NCBI GenBank assembly: GCA_963667005.1
Contig: OY762937.1
Span: 992,001-1,056,000, forward strand
DNA length: 64,000 nt
Direction of reading: 5' to 3'
From: G963662605 sp963667005
GTDB taxonomy: Bacteria; Bacteroidota; Ignavibacteria; Ignavibacteriales; Ignavibacteriaceae
Made by a program: the position numbers and the translations under genes. This document shows positions 8,501-17,057 of the stretch, in pieces. Under the pieces are notes generated by a model. The model made no database searches. It was not told the DNA's origin and worked only from the letters and a program-made list of their open reading frames with translations. Each line of letters opens with the position of its first letter. Position 1 is the first letter of the stretch.

Positions 8501-9246
8501 TTGGCAGTCTCCCGCTCGGTATTAACAGGAAATAATTCGGATGCAGATAATAAAAAGATATACAAGACAATAGCGATTGAAAAAGCAAATCCTATAAATA
8601 GTTTTTGTTCGAGCGTTTTAAAAAGATGTTTTTCTTGAGATGTTGATGCAATTACGCCTCCACAGATCAATATAAATAATAAGGCGGTATGATAGGGCAT
8701 CTTTGCAAAAGCAATTGAACCGACAAGATGTTCGAGGTGTGTGACGTATCCAAACAAGACAAAAACACTTATAGATAAAATATAAACCACCGAAAACTGT
8801 ATAGTAAAAATCTGCTTATGGAAAGCTATTAAAAAATAGATAATCCCTAATAAGATAAAATTAATTGCGGTGTTAAGGGACATTACCCCGGGATAAATAG
8901 TACCATGCGTTAAAGCCGTTTCCCGATAAATGAAATTCTCAATCCCAAGGTCCAAATTGAAAAACAGGTGAAGCAGTGAAAATAAGCCGATACTAATGAT
9001 AAGAGATGAGCAAATAATTGTGATATATTTGGCTGTCTTTGTTGACTTCGTGGCAGACAACTGGGCAAATCCCACAAGAATGAACGCAAGAGCAGCATTT
9101 GGTTTCATGCTTACGGCACCGGGAATAGCGCTCTTGATAATTTCAATATTGTATTGCCAGCCAAACAGGACTATTATTCCCGTTACAATCGCAATACATC
9201 CGGACCAAAAGGCGAGGGGTTTGGATAAAGAAGCAACTTTACTCAT
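5527..9246 (-). CDS. Hybrid sensor histidine kinase/response regulator
   Basis: A 1239-residue membrane sensor. Residues 1-205 form a multi-helix membrane domain beginning GWQYNIEIIKSAIPGAVSMK, shared with the neighbouring kinase. A further helix pair (about 215-233 and 383-402) brackets an extracytoplasmic CHASE3-like segment. Then come PAS (about 440-550), GAF-like (570-720), PAS (735-850), HisKA with phospho-acceptor His879 in SNFLANMSHELRTPL, HATPase (about 980-1090, DVADTGIGI and EGTGLGLTLAKEY) and a receiver domain with Asp1170 (ILMDINLGEG). It probably autophosphorylates and transfers to its own receiver; no output domain is present. The stimulus is unknown. Confidence 0.93.
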   Translation of the reverse strand: MSKVASLSKPLAFWSGCIAIVTGIIVLFGWQYNIEIIKSAIPGAVSMKPNAALAFILVGFAQLSATKSTKTAKYITIICSSLIISIGLFSLLHLFFNLDLGIENFIYRETALTHGTIYPGVMSLNTAINFILLGIIYFLIAFHKQIFTIQFSVVYILSISVFVLFGYVTHLEHLVGSIAFAKMPYHTALLFILICGGVIASTSQEKHLFKTLEQKLFIGFAFSIAIVLYIFLLSASELFPVNTERETANTTLRNVQMLKSLQNDLTDVENDLEQYIFSGDPKYLHKQLAKVEEFKKQIDNSLKKDTNNPSLQKTARISRQLLEISKNVNESLNRNSTIDAHSLLILQSLINQAHDLTAFNLEHQLATLAAINELKIQNYKIASYIKIIGILLQISLISFLFIYTKNNIEQRMQAEELYRKANAQLKNRVIEQRQMIGYSEKRYRAVAENTPLAICNTLMDGTVIYANQACVNLIGHISAEAMYQKGNAPFFIRNNGYSEFQHQLNSLGFVKNFELTGLTEKAEVKVLSVSAWLDNDIVYYIITDITEHKITENKLINTNLLLSFLIEINKINDVTQEDLLIDTCKAAVQAGKFTTAWFAKYNESNKALNLSYITGINSGIPDTISLNSENIPKKLLFVQEAMQSGVYKIVAEIPTNQPLFTKSDLPSEISNCFSACFPIKVSNLLLGCFVVHSDFPRVFDDNNIKLLAKSALDLEAALTQLQISGEQSAIELARKKLSLAVEQSPVSVVITDSKGRIEYVNAQFCAITQYTQAEIVGKTQGFIKSGYHDTSFYKNLWNTILSGNNYRGEILNKKKNGEVFWEAVLISPLKNEAGTITNFITVKEDITEYKKLIEELTAAKEKAEEMSRLKSNFLANMSHELRTPLIGILGYADILSTEFPDPDIADMALTITESGERLKNTLNMILDLSRIGSEQKLLNSKISNVIPLIQGSVETYTEIARKKNLVLNSVYSSQELLGFIDEDLFVDALNNIIKNAVIYTKQGGISITTSIEKSDDLTHIKIDVADTGIGIDEKDYTQIFEEFRQASEGLSRSFEGTGLGLTLAKEYIESMNGTISVASTLGAGSTFTIRIPLVEGVHSLSPEASNAPKEPPAISNMTEEYSILYIEDDYISQKVVSRMLHNRYLVDTANSGKAALEQVKNKHYQCILMDINLGEGADGTEVTKEIRKIPEYKEIPIIAVTAYAGSENKNKFLAAGCTDYISKPFSQKELISFIKKVLN

Positions 9247-9539
9247 GAAGTCCCTAAAGTAGGTTTGTTAATATAATTCAGCCAATGTTATTTCAAATTC
9301 ATTGTTAATGCAATGAAAGACAGTTCTGTCGAGATGTTAAGTTATTAAGGCGCGAAAGGTAAATTTTAAACCGTGTTCAAATAATAAAAGTTTCCGGAAA
9401 TATTGTACAAAATGAAGATTTTGCATTGTATGTGACCTATGTCGCTCCGCTCATCGAAAATCTCTTAAGTTTTTCACTCGTCGAGGCTGGATGCGAAACC
9501 TGCATGAATATTCTGGTTAAGTCGCAGAATAGTATAAAA

Positions 9540-10664
9540 CTATTCCATAATCCTTTTAATTAAGGCTCGTAAATCACCAGCCGTAAAAGGTTTTGAAATA
9601 TAGCCCGAGCATCCGGCGGCGAGAAATTCCTCTTTATCTCCCGACATGGCATAAGCGGTAACAGCAATGATCGGGGTATTTTTATATGCAGGCATTTTCC
9701 TCAATTCCTTTGTAACTTCGATTCCGTCCATGCCTTTGCCAAGATTTATATCAATAAGAAATAGTTCATAGTTCCCTGCCCCGGCTTTTTCGAGAGCATC
9801 TTTTCCCGTGGTGGCAGATTCAATGCTGCATATGTTTAAGAGAATTCTTTTAACCAAATCCCGGCTGACATCATCATCTTCAACATATAGAGTTGAATAA
9901 GTCTTGGCTATTGTTTGCGTTTGAGGAAGATAAATCGTGTGCGATTCTCGCTTCGGTGCTTGTTTGGGGGTTGATTCAAGCGCAGGGAGCCATACAGTGA
10001 ATGTAGAGCCTTTGCCTACCTCGCTGGCTACTGATATTGTTCCGCCCATCATTTCGGTATATTTTTTTGCAAGAGTAAGTCCAAGCCCGGTGCCTTCAAA
10101 GCCTCTGTTCATTCCCTCGCTGGCTTGGCGAAACTCTTCGAAGATTAGTTCAAAATCTTTTTCCGCGATACCAATACCGGTATCTGTAACATCTATCCGG
10201 ATGAGATTTTTCCCGTTTACTATATGCTGATCGGCACGAACGGTAATTCCGCCTTTATCGGTATAGACAATTGCATTCTTAATGAGGTTGTTTAGCAAGT
10301 CTTTAAACAAACGCTCTTCAATTACCGCCGACAGAGTGTCTTGAGCTGCTTCAAACGTTATAGACAGTGTTTTTAAAAGCGCAGTCTTCTCGAATAAATT
10401 TACCGAGCTTTTAATAAGCGGTATAAGATTCATCGGCGTTGGATTAATTTTAATACCGGAGGCCTCAATTTTTGAGAAATCCAGAATCATATTTAATGTT
10501 GTTTTCAGTCTATCTCCGGATTCCTGAATGACCCGCGCCATTTTAATGCTTTCCTTTTCGTGAGATTCTGATTGGAGAATTTCTGAATATCCCAATATTC
10601 CAATGAGCGGGGTCCGCAATTCGTGGCTCATGTTGGCAAGGAAATTCGATTTAACCCGGTTCAT
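9540..10664 (-). CDS. Kinase and receiver half of a frameshifted hybrid histidine kinase
   Basis: A 374-residue open frame with HisKA (His14 in SNFLANMSHELRTPL), HATPase (VTDTGIGIAEKDF, EGTGLGLTLAKKY) and a C-terminal receiver domain with Asp305 (FLIDINLGKG). It is the continuation, in another frame, of the sensor half at 10661-14026. Restoring one base at about 10677-10683 would join AAK to EKAEEMNRVKSN, exactly as in the paralogue at 5527-9246. As it stands the ATG overlaps the upstream TGA (ATGA) and is preceded by purine-rich AGAAGG/GAAGAG, so coupled translation as a separate soluble kinase is possible. Confidence 0.85.
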   Translation of the reverse strand: MNRVKSNFLANMSHELRTPLIGILGYSEILQSESHEKESIKMARVIQESGDRLKTTLNMILDFSKIEASGIKINPTPMNLIPLIKSSVNLFEKTALLKTLSITFEAAQDTLSAVIEERLFKDLLNNLIKNAIVYTDKGGITVRADQHIVNGKNLIRIDVTDTGIGIAEKDFELIFEEFRQASEGMNRGFEGTGLGLTLAKKYTEMMGGTISVASEVGKGSTFTVWLPALESTPKQAPKRESHTIYLPQTQTIAKTYSTLYVEDDDVSRDLVKRILLNICSIESATTGKDALEKAGAGNYELFLIDINLGKGMDGIEVTKELRKMPAYKNTPIIAVTAYAMSGDKEEFLAAGCSGYISKPFTAGDLRALIKRIME

Positions 10665-13600
10665 CTCTTCGGCCTTCTCTTTGCAGCGATAAGATCCGCC
10701 TCACCCTTTTTTCTTTCCGTAATATCACGGATAATAGCAGTGATGAAATATTCATCGTTCGTTTCCCATCTGGCAAGTGATAGTTCAATCGGGAAAATAT
10801 GACCATCCTTGTGAAGGCTTCTTCCTTCATATGATTTCCCAAATGGGGAGGCCTCAGAAGACGTGGCATTAACGAAAGTCTGCATTTTTGCTAATACCTC
10901 GGGTTCATCCGGAGCCAAACAGGTAGCCGACTTGCCAATTATTTCATGACTTGCATAGCCGTATATTTTTTCGGCACCGTAATTCCAATCGTATATGCGG
11001 CCATTTTTATCAATCGTTATTATACCGTCGCTTGCGGTTTCCATAATTGCGCGGAAATGACTTTCTCTTTGATGCAGCGCTTTTTCAGCAGCTCGTCTGG
11101 CGGTTATTTCGGTCGACACGCCGCACACACCTGATATGGCATTGGTGTTGTCATAGAGCGGGAATTTGATGGATAAAAAGTATACTGGCTCTCCATTGAC
11201 CTCCATAATCTCTTCAGCTTCCAAAATCCGGTTGGATTCAATCACCCTTTTATCGTTCTGTTTGAACATTTCGGCTGTGTGGCTCGTAAACAAGTCATCG
11301 TCGGTTTTTCCAAGAATCTCATCTCTTGAATGTCCATTAAATTGTTCCCACACTTTGTTGACTATTAAATATCGACCTGCCAGGTCTTTGGCGTAAATCT
11401 GCGCCCCGCTATTTTCGATAAGGCTTGATAAAAATCTTTGATTTTCCAGATAGCTTTGTTCTGTTTTTATTTTTTCAGTAACATCGGACGATAAAATCAA
11501 TACGCCTTCGGGTACCGGTTCAATTTTTAATTCAAACCAACCTATGTCTCCGTTCGGGAAAGTAAACTCGTTGATGAGAAACTGCGAAACCCGGTTTTCA
11601 ATACAATTCTTGATTATTTCATACACTCTTGTTTTTTCTATGCCCGGCCACATGTCGCCGTAGATATTTCCAAGCAATTCTTCTTTGGGCCGGCGGTTAT
11701 GTATTTCAGCTGTTTTATTTATATAAAGATACCGCGAGTCAAATCCCAGAATTTGAAAACCTTCAAGTACTCCATCCAGTGTTGAACTAAACCGATTTTC
11801 ACTTTCCTGAAGTTCATCTAGATATTTTCTTCGCTCGGCTTCTTTTTCAAAAACCTCAAGGGCAAATGAAATATCCGAAGCAACTTCATCGAGTAATGTT
11901 ATTTCGCTTTCATTAAAGAAGAAAGGCTTATCGGAATACAAGGTGAATGTTCCAATAGTTTTTTCTGAAGACTTAATTGGAAAACACCCCAACGAATTAA
12001 ATCCATGCTGAAGTGCATTTTCGCGCCTGTGGGGCTGAAACGGTTGATTTGCAATATCGAGCGCAATGTGACGCGTTCCTGTTATAACGGTTTGTGCAAT
12101 GTTTCCCTGGCGCCGTAACGGATCATTTAAGTCAATATTCAATTGTTGCAGATAGTCATCTATATCTCCCGATGAAGCCACGGGAATTACTTTGCCGCTG
12201 TTTTCATTGAGGAGGCCGATCCATGCTAAAATAAAACCACCCTCTTGCGTGGCAATTGCGCATGCCGACTCAAATAATTCATGCCGGCTCTTGGTGTGGA
12301 TAATTGTCTCATTTACGCGGCTTAATATTCTGTAGAGGCGGTTCAGGTTGCGGACATTTTCCTCATCTATTTTTCTTTCTGTAATATCAATGGCCATCGC
12401 ATGTATAATTCCCTCGCTGAACCACAATGTTACCAAAACAATTCTAAGATTACCTTTCTTTGAAAGGAGCTTCGTTTCATATTGTTCCAGTATACCACCG
12501 TTTTTAAGTTGGTGAAGAATTGCTTCGCGGTCTGCAATGTTTTGGTAAAAAGTTTTTGTATTATCATTGTAGGCGTCTTCTATAGAATCATACTCCATCA
12601 TGCGAATAAAAGCAGGATTGGCAAATAACACTTTTCCATCCGGCGTCGTGTTCGTAATGTAAATCGGGGAGTGCATGACCATCTCGTGGTACTTTTGCTC
12701 GGATTTCTTAATTTCACTCACTTGCTCTTTTACTTTATCTTCTAATTCTTTGTTTGCGGCAAGGGTAAGATATTCCGCTTTTTTTCTTCTGTTGAGATCT
12801 TTTCTGAAGTAGTAAAAAAGAAAAAGAACTAAAATTACTTGAATGATCAGGCTGAAAACAACGATCTTTTTAACATTGTTGAACGTCTTCGCTTCGATTT
12901 TTAGTTTTTTTTGCACAACATCAACAAGGTTGTCTCTTTCACCCATGACCAAGAGGCGTAAGCTGTCAATTTGATTTGTTGTGGATATCATGCTATTCTT
13001 AAGGCCGGCAGAACCAAGTTTTTTATAATTCCCGGATGTGAAAATTGTATCTTGAGTGAGTAGTCTGGAGACAATCTCGGCTGCTTTCGATGTTATTTTT
13101 TTATTGGCACCATAATAAGTCAATGTGTCTAAATCGCCCGGAATTCCCTCGAGATTATTCCTATATAATTCGCTGTTTGTCTCTTTTCCCGTTTCAAAGA
13201 AAACTTGAGAATTAGTCAACATTCGCCTGGACTTCGTAGCTATTGCTCCGAATCTGTCTATGGCTTTGTAATGAGCGTAATCGGCACGATTATTCCGTTC
13301 AAATAATTTCATGCCGTCCAAACTCAATAACGAAACGAATAAGATAATTGCCAATGAAACAGTAATGCCGCTGAACAGACGCACCTCAAGTTTTGTATAC
13401 GTTGAATGTGAAGCGGCAGGAAGAGACAATATTCCAAGGCATAGTAATAAGAAAGCGAAGGCTGTATGAACCGCCATGCGGGAAAAGGAACCGGATCCCG
13501 CGAGATCCTCGAAACCCGTAATATAGCCAAGCAGTGTAAAAACACTTAGTGTTGCTATAAAGGATATAGAAAAGTTTACAATTAAATTGTTTTGATGTCG

Positions 13601-14026
13601 TTCGCTTGTTCGTAAAACGAAGGCTATTGTGAGTAAAATAAAATTTACCGAAGTACTAAGCGCCATAAGTCCGGGGTGGAGGGTAGCTGCGGCTCCCGGT
13701 TTTTCAATGTAGAGGATACTTTCCATCCCCATGTTAATTCCAAAGACCGAATAGCAAAATGCGAAACCGGCAATGAGAAATATTATTGTTGAAAATAACC
13801 GGATGATGGTTTTCGCTAATGTTGAGTTTTTTCTTATGAGAAGTAAAGAAATGCCGGACAGGATAAAACAAAAAGCAGTATTAGCTTTCATGGAAAGCGC
13901 CCCCGGAACGACAGTCTTCAATGCTTCAATATCAAACTGCCAACCGATTAGGACGATTAACCCTATCGCTATAGTGAGCAGACTAACAACCACGGAAATG
14001 AAAACAGAACGACTCGTAGTTCCCAT
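10661..14026 (-). CDS. Sensor half of a frameshifted hybrid histidine kinase
   Basis: A 1121-residue frame with the same N-terminal membrane domain as its neighbour (GWQFDIEALKTVVPGALSMK). A membrane-bracketed sensory segment, a PAS domain and a GAF-like domain follow (LAWIGLLNENSGKVIPVASS region), then three more PAS domains (around DGVLEGFQILGFDSRYLYIN, GAQIYAKDLAGRYLIVNKVW and ASDGIITIDKNGRIYDWNYG). It breaks off at DITERKKGEADLIAAKRRPKR, just before the kinase core, which continues in another frame at 9540-10664. A one-base deletion explains the break. It could be a true mutation, an assembly error or a functional split. Confidence 0.85.
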   Translation of the reverse strand: MGTTSRSVFISVVVSLLTIAIGLIVLIGWQFDIEALKTVVPGALSMKANTAFCFILSGISLLLIRKNSTLAKTIIRLFSTIIFLIAGFAFCYSVFGINMGMESILYIEKPGAAATLHPGLMALSTSVNFILLTIAFVLRTSERHQNNLIVNFSISFIATLSVFTLLGYITGFEDLAGSGSFSRMAVHTAFAFLLLCLGILSLPAASHSTYTKLEVRLFSGITVSLAIILFVSLLSLDGMKLFERNNRADYAHYKAIDRFGAIATKSRRMLTNSQVFFETGKETNSELYRNNLEGIPGDLDTLTYYGANKKITSKAAEIVSRLLTQDTIFTSGNYKKLGSAGLKNSMISTTNQIDSLRLLVMGERDNLVDVVQKKLKIEAKTFNNVKKIVVFSLIIQVILVLFLFYYFRKDLNRRKKAEYLTLAANKELEDKVKEQVSEIKKSEQKYHEMVMHSPIYITNTTPDGKVLFANPAFIRMMEYDSIEDAYNDNTKTFYQNIADREAILHQLKNGGILEQYETKLLSKKGNLRIVLVTLWFSEGIIHAMAIDITERKIDEENVRNLNRLYRILSRVNETIIHTKSRHELFESACAIATQEGGFILAWIGLLNENSGKVIPVASSGDIDDYLQQLNIDLNDPLRRQGNIAQTVITGTRHIALDIANQPFQPHRRENALQHGFNSLGCFPIKSSEKTIGTFTLYSDKPFFFNESEITLLDEVASDISFALEVFEKEAERRKYLDELQESENRFSSTLDGVLEGFQILGFDSRYLYINKTAEIHNRRPKEELLGNIYGDMWPGIEKTRVYEIIKNCIENRVSQFLINEFTFPNGDIGWFELKIEPVPEGVLILSSDVTEKIKTEQSYLENQRFLSSLIENSGAQIYAKDLAGRYLIVNKVWEQFNGHSRDEILGKTDDDLFTSHTAEMFKQNDKRVIESNRILEAEEIMEVNGEPVYFLSIKFPLYDNTNAISGVCGVSTEITARRAAEKALHQRESHFRAIMETASDGIITIDKNGRIYDWNYGAEKIYGYASHEIIGKSATCLAPDEPEVLAKMQTFVNATSSEASPFGKSYEGRSLHKDGHIFPIELSLARWETNDEYFITAIIRDITERKKGEADLIAAKRRPKR

Positions 14027-14222
14027 GTTTTTGCCTCAATATCCCAAATCGTAACAGAGTATTTATTTAAAAATATTAAATCCGCAGGGTCTAATATTTA
14101 AATTATCAACGTTATCTTAAACCAACAGTCAACCCGATGTAATCATTTATTTTTAGTCATTGTAAGAATCCCCTTATAGCATTACACTATATAAAATTCA
14201 AAATAATATAATTACTTTATTT

Positions 14223-14254
14223 AAATATTCAAATAATCAAATATTCAAATAATA
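14223..14254 (+). repeat. Short tandem repeat in AT-rich spacer
   Basis: A 16-bp unit AAATATTCAAATAATC occurs twice head to tail. It lies in the 529-bp, strongly AT-rich spacer between the kinase gene start and hppA. Apart from this and a possible hppA promoter I see nothing else in that spacer. Confidence 0.6.
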
Positions 14255-14464
14255 CATTCTATAGGATATTTGTAGATTTGGTGTAACCTATTATTCAGTC
14301 AGTGGTTTTTTGTTATGATTAAATCTGGTACATTTGGTTAAGTAAATTTTTACGTTTTTTGTGGTTTTTCAGTTAAATAGTCCCGGGAGACTAAAAAAAC
14401 CGCTTTTTTCTAAAAAAAATTAAAAAAACAGGGAAAAAATAGCCGCGGATTGGCTTTGAAAAGG

Positions 14465-14497
14465 TTGAACTTAATCGTAACTTTAACGTTAACTTTG
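14465..14497 (+). promoter_or_regulatory. Possible hppA promoter
   Basis: TAACTTTG at 14490-14497 matches the Bacteroidota -7 element TAnnTTTG exactly, and TTG at 14465-14467 could serve as -33 element, though the 22-bp gap is longer than the usual 19. It lies about 58 bp before the hppA ATG. Confidence 0.35.
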
Positions 14498-14555
14498 AGA
14501 TTTTCCTGAAAATCAAGAAACATTCAATGAACATCATTATCATAATAGAGGCCAT

Positions 14556-16979
14556 ATGAGCAAAAAAATCTTCTCCGTTCTTTTTCTGCTATTGAGTCCA
14601 CTTACCGCCTTCGCTAGCGAAGCCGACCTGAAAATCCCGCAATTAGAGCCGCATCAAAATTCTCTTCTGATGTATGGATTACTGGTTTGCGTATTGGGAC
14701 TCGCTTTCGGTGTATATCAGTTCTTAAAAGTTAAAAATTTGAAAGCTCACAGCTCAATGCTGGATGTAGCTCAAATTATTTTTGAAACATGTAAGACCTA
14801 CTTGCAGCAGCAGGGAAAATTCCTCGGAATTCTCTTTGTATTTATTGCCGCTTGTGTTGCTTTCTACTTCGGATTCTTGCAGCATCAGGCAGTCGGCAGC
14901 GTTCTGTTCATCCTCTGCTGGATGGTTGTCGGTATTCTCGGTTCGTACAGCGTAGCCTGGTTCGGAATCAGAATGAATACTTTGGCAAACAGCCGCATGG
15001 CTTTTGCATCATTAGAGCGCAAGCCTATTAAATTATTAAATATCCCTCTCGATTCAGGTATGAGCATCGGCGTTATGCTTATCTGCGTTGAGCTCGTTGT
15101 TATGCTTATCATCCTCATTTTCGTTCCACGCGAACTGGCAGGATCAAGCTTTATCGGATTTGCAATCGGCGAATCACTCGGCGCAAGTGCGTTGAGAATT
15201 GCCGGCGGTATCTTTACCAAGATTGCAGATATCGGTTCGGACTTAATGAAAATCGTATTCAATATTAAAGAAGACGACCCACGTAACCCCGGTGTTATCG
15301 CCGACTGTACCGGTGACAACGCTGGTGATAGTGTTGGCCCAACGGCTGACGGTTTCGAAACATACGGTGTAACCGGTGTTGCCCTTATCAGCTTTATCGT
15401 TCTCGCAATTAGCGATGTTTCGTATCAGAAAGACTTGCTTACATGGATATTCGTTATGCGTGTTCTGATGATTATTACCTCAATCGTATCATTCTGGATT
15501 AACCGTGCATTGAGCAGCATGCTCTACGCCGGTAAAGATGATATTGATTTTGAACGTCCATTGACAAACCTTGTCTGGATTACTTCGATACTTTCAATGG
15601 TTGCTACTTTCGGAGCAAGCGCCGTTCTTATCGGACACCTCCCAAGCGGTCTCTGGATAACATTATCAGTTATTATTTCGTGCGGAACTTTGGGCGCTGC
15701 TCTTATTCCGGAATTCACGAAAATTTTCACCAGCCCGAAATCAAAACATGTTCAGGAAATTGTTACCTCCGGTCGTGAAGGCGGTCCGTCGCTTACGATT
15801 CTTGCCGGATTTATCGCCGGTAATTTCAGCGCGTTCTGGAAAGGTATGGTTTTCTTACTGTTAATGGGTATCGCGTTTATTGCTTCCGGTTCAATTCCGG
15901 CAGGTATGATGGTTTATCCGTCAATCTTCGCGTTCGGTCTCGTTGCTTTCGGTATGCTCGGTATGGGTCCTGTTACCATCGCGGTTGACAGCTATGGACC
16001 GGTAACCGATAACGCTCAATCAATCTATGAATTGTCATTGATCGAAGAGCTCCCGAATATTTCAGGTGAAATCGAAAAAGATTTTGGTTTCAAACCTGAT
16101 TTCGACAAAGCAAAACACTATCTTGAAGCAAATGACGGCGCAGGAAACACCTTTAAAGCAACAGCTAAACCGGTACTCATCGGTACAGCCGTTGTTGGTG
16201 CTACTACGATGATTTTCTCGTTGATTTTGCTTATCAACAAAACTCTGGGCGTTGATCCTCAGCAGATTCTCAGTATCCTCAACCCGTTCTCGCTTTTCGG
16301 TATGCTGGCTGGCGGCGCGGTTGTGTACTGGTTTACCGGTGCTTCAACACAGGCCGTTTCAACAGGTGCTTACAGAGCGGTTGAATATATCAAACACAAC
16401 ATCCAACTTGATGAAAACGCAAGCAAGAGCGCTTCGATTGAAAAATCAAAAGAAGTTGTTAAAATCTGTACACAGTATGCACAGAAAGGTATGTTTAATA
16501 TCTTCGTTGCAATCTTTAGCTTTGCTCTCGCTTTTGCATTGTTCTCGGCTCCTGCCGGATTCAATGCTTCATTGTCCGATGCTGATAAATTGATGGCTGC
16601 CCGTCCGGTTGCGTTCTTCATCAGCTTCCTCGTGTCAATCGCGGTATTCGGATTGTTCCAGGCTGTCTTTATGGCTAACGCCGGCGGCGCATGGGATAAT
16701 GCAAAGAAAGTTGTTGAAGTTGATTTGAAAGAAAAAGGAACACCTTTACACGCGGCTACCGTTGTCGGTGACACCGTTGGTGATCCGTTCAAAGATACTT
16801 CATCGGTTGCTTTGAACCCGATTATTAAATTCACCACCTTGTTCGGATTGCTCGCTATGGAAATTTCAATTTCCGAGGGCTTCCGCGAGAGTGCTAAATA
16901 TTTCGGAGTCGTATTCTTTGTTATAGCTTTGATTTTCGTTTGGAGATCATTCTATAAGATGCGTATCGAATCCAAATAA
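14556..16979 (+). CDS. hppA: Membrane-bound ion-translocating pyrophosphatase
   Basis: An 807-residue polytopic membrane pyrophosphatase (about 16 helices) that couples hydrolysis of PPi to pumping of H+ or Na+. The active-site blocks are EDDPRNPGVIADCTGDNAGD followed by SVGPTADGFETYG, VDSYGPVTDNAQSIYEL, and HAATVVGDTVGDPFKDTSSV near the C-terminus. In GNTFKA the residue aligned with the potassium-dependence switch is Lys rather than Ala, which in characterised enzymes goes with K+-independence. The pumped ion cannot be decided by eye. The N-terminus resembles a signal peptide (LLLSPLTAFAS), seen in some longer family members. A terminator follows directly. Confidence 0.95.
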   Translation: MSKKIFSVLFLLLSPLTAFASEADLKIPQLEPHQNSLLMYGLLVCVLGLAFGVYQFLKVKNLKAHSSMLDVAQIIFETCKTYLQQQGKFLGILFVFIAACVAFYFGFLQHQAVGSVLFILCWMVVGILGSYSVAWFGIRMNTLANSRMAFASLERKPIKLLNIPLDSGMSIGVMLICVELVVMLIILIFVPRELAGSSFIGFAIGESLGASALRIAGGIFTKIADIGSDLMKIVFNIKEDDPRNPGVIADCTGDNAGDSVGPTADGFETYGVTGVALISFIVLAISDVSYQKDLLTWIFVMRVLMIITSIVSFWINRALSSMLYAGKDDIDFERPLTNLVWITSILSMVATFGASAVLIGHLPSGLWITLSVIISCGTLGAALIPEFTKIFTSPKSKHVQEIVTSGREGGPSLTILAGFIAGNFSAFWKGMVFLLLMGIAFIASGSIPAGMMVYPSIFAFGLVAFGMLGMGPVTIAVDSYGPVTDNAQSIYELSLIEELPNISGEIEKDFGFKPDFDKAKHYLEANDGAGNTFKATAKPVLIGTAVVGATTMIFSLILLINKTLGVDPQQILSILNPFSLFGMLAGGAVVYWFTGASTQAVSTGAYRAVEYIKHNIQLDENASKSASIEKSKEVVKICTQYAQKGMFNIFVAIFSFALAFALFSAPAGFNASLSDADKLMAARPVAFFISFLVSIAVFGLFQAVFMANAGGAWDNAKKVVEVDLKEKGTPLHAATVVGDTVGDPFKDTSSVALNPIIKFTTLFGLLAMEISISEGFRESAKYFGVVFFVIALIFVWRSFYKMRIESK

Positions 16980-16998
16980 TTTTGCTTTAAGCAAATTG

Positions 16999-17031
16999 AA
17001 CCCCATCTCGCTAAAGGGATGGGGTTTTTTA
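16999..17031 (+). terminator. Terminator of hppA
   Basis: The stem AACCCCATC/GATGGGGTT is followed by a T run and begins 20 bp after the hppA stop codon. Confidence 0.88.
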
Positions 17032-17057
17032 TTTTAAATAGAAACTCTTGATTAAAA

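Noticed and set aside
9363..9563. A 65-codon open stretch on the plus strand between the two kinase genes
   Set aside because: It has no start codon with a ribosome-binding site, matches no family and runs into the antisense of the kinase gene; probably chance.
10664..10690. Programmed ribosomal frameshift joining the two kinase halves
   Set aside because: I see no slippery heptamer and no strong downstream structure; a plain one-base indel explains the break better.
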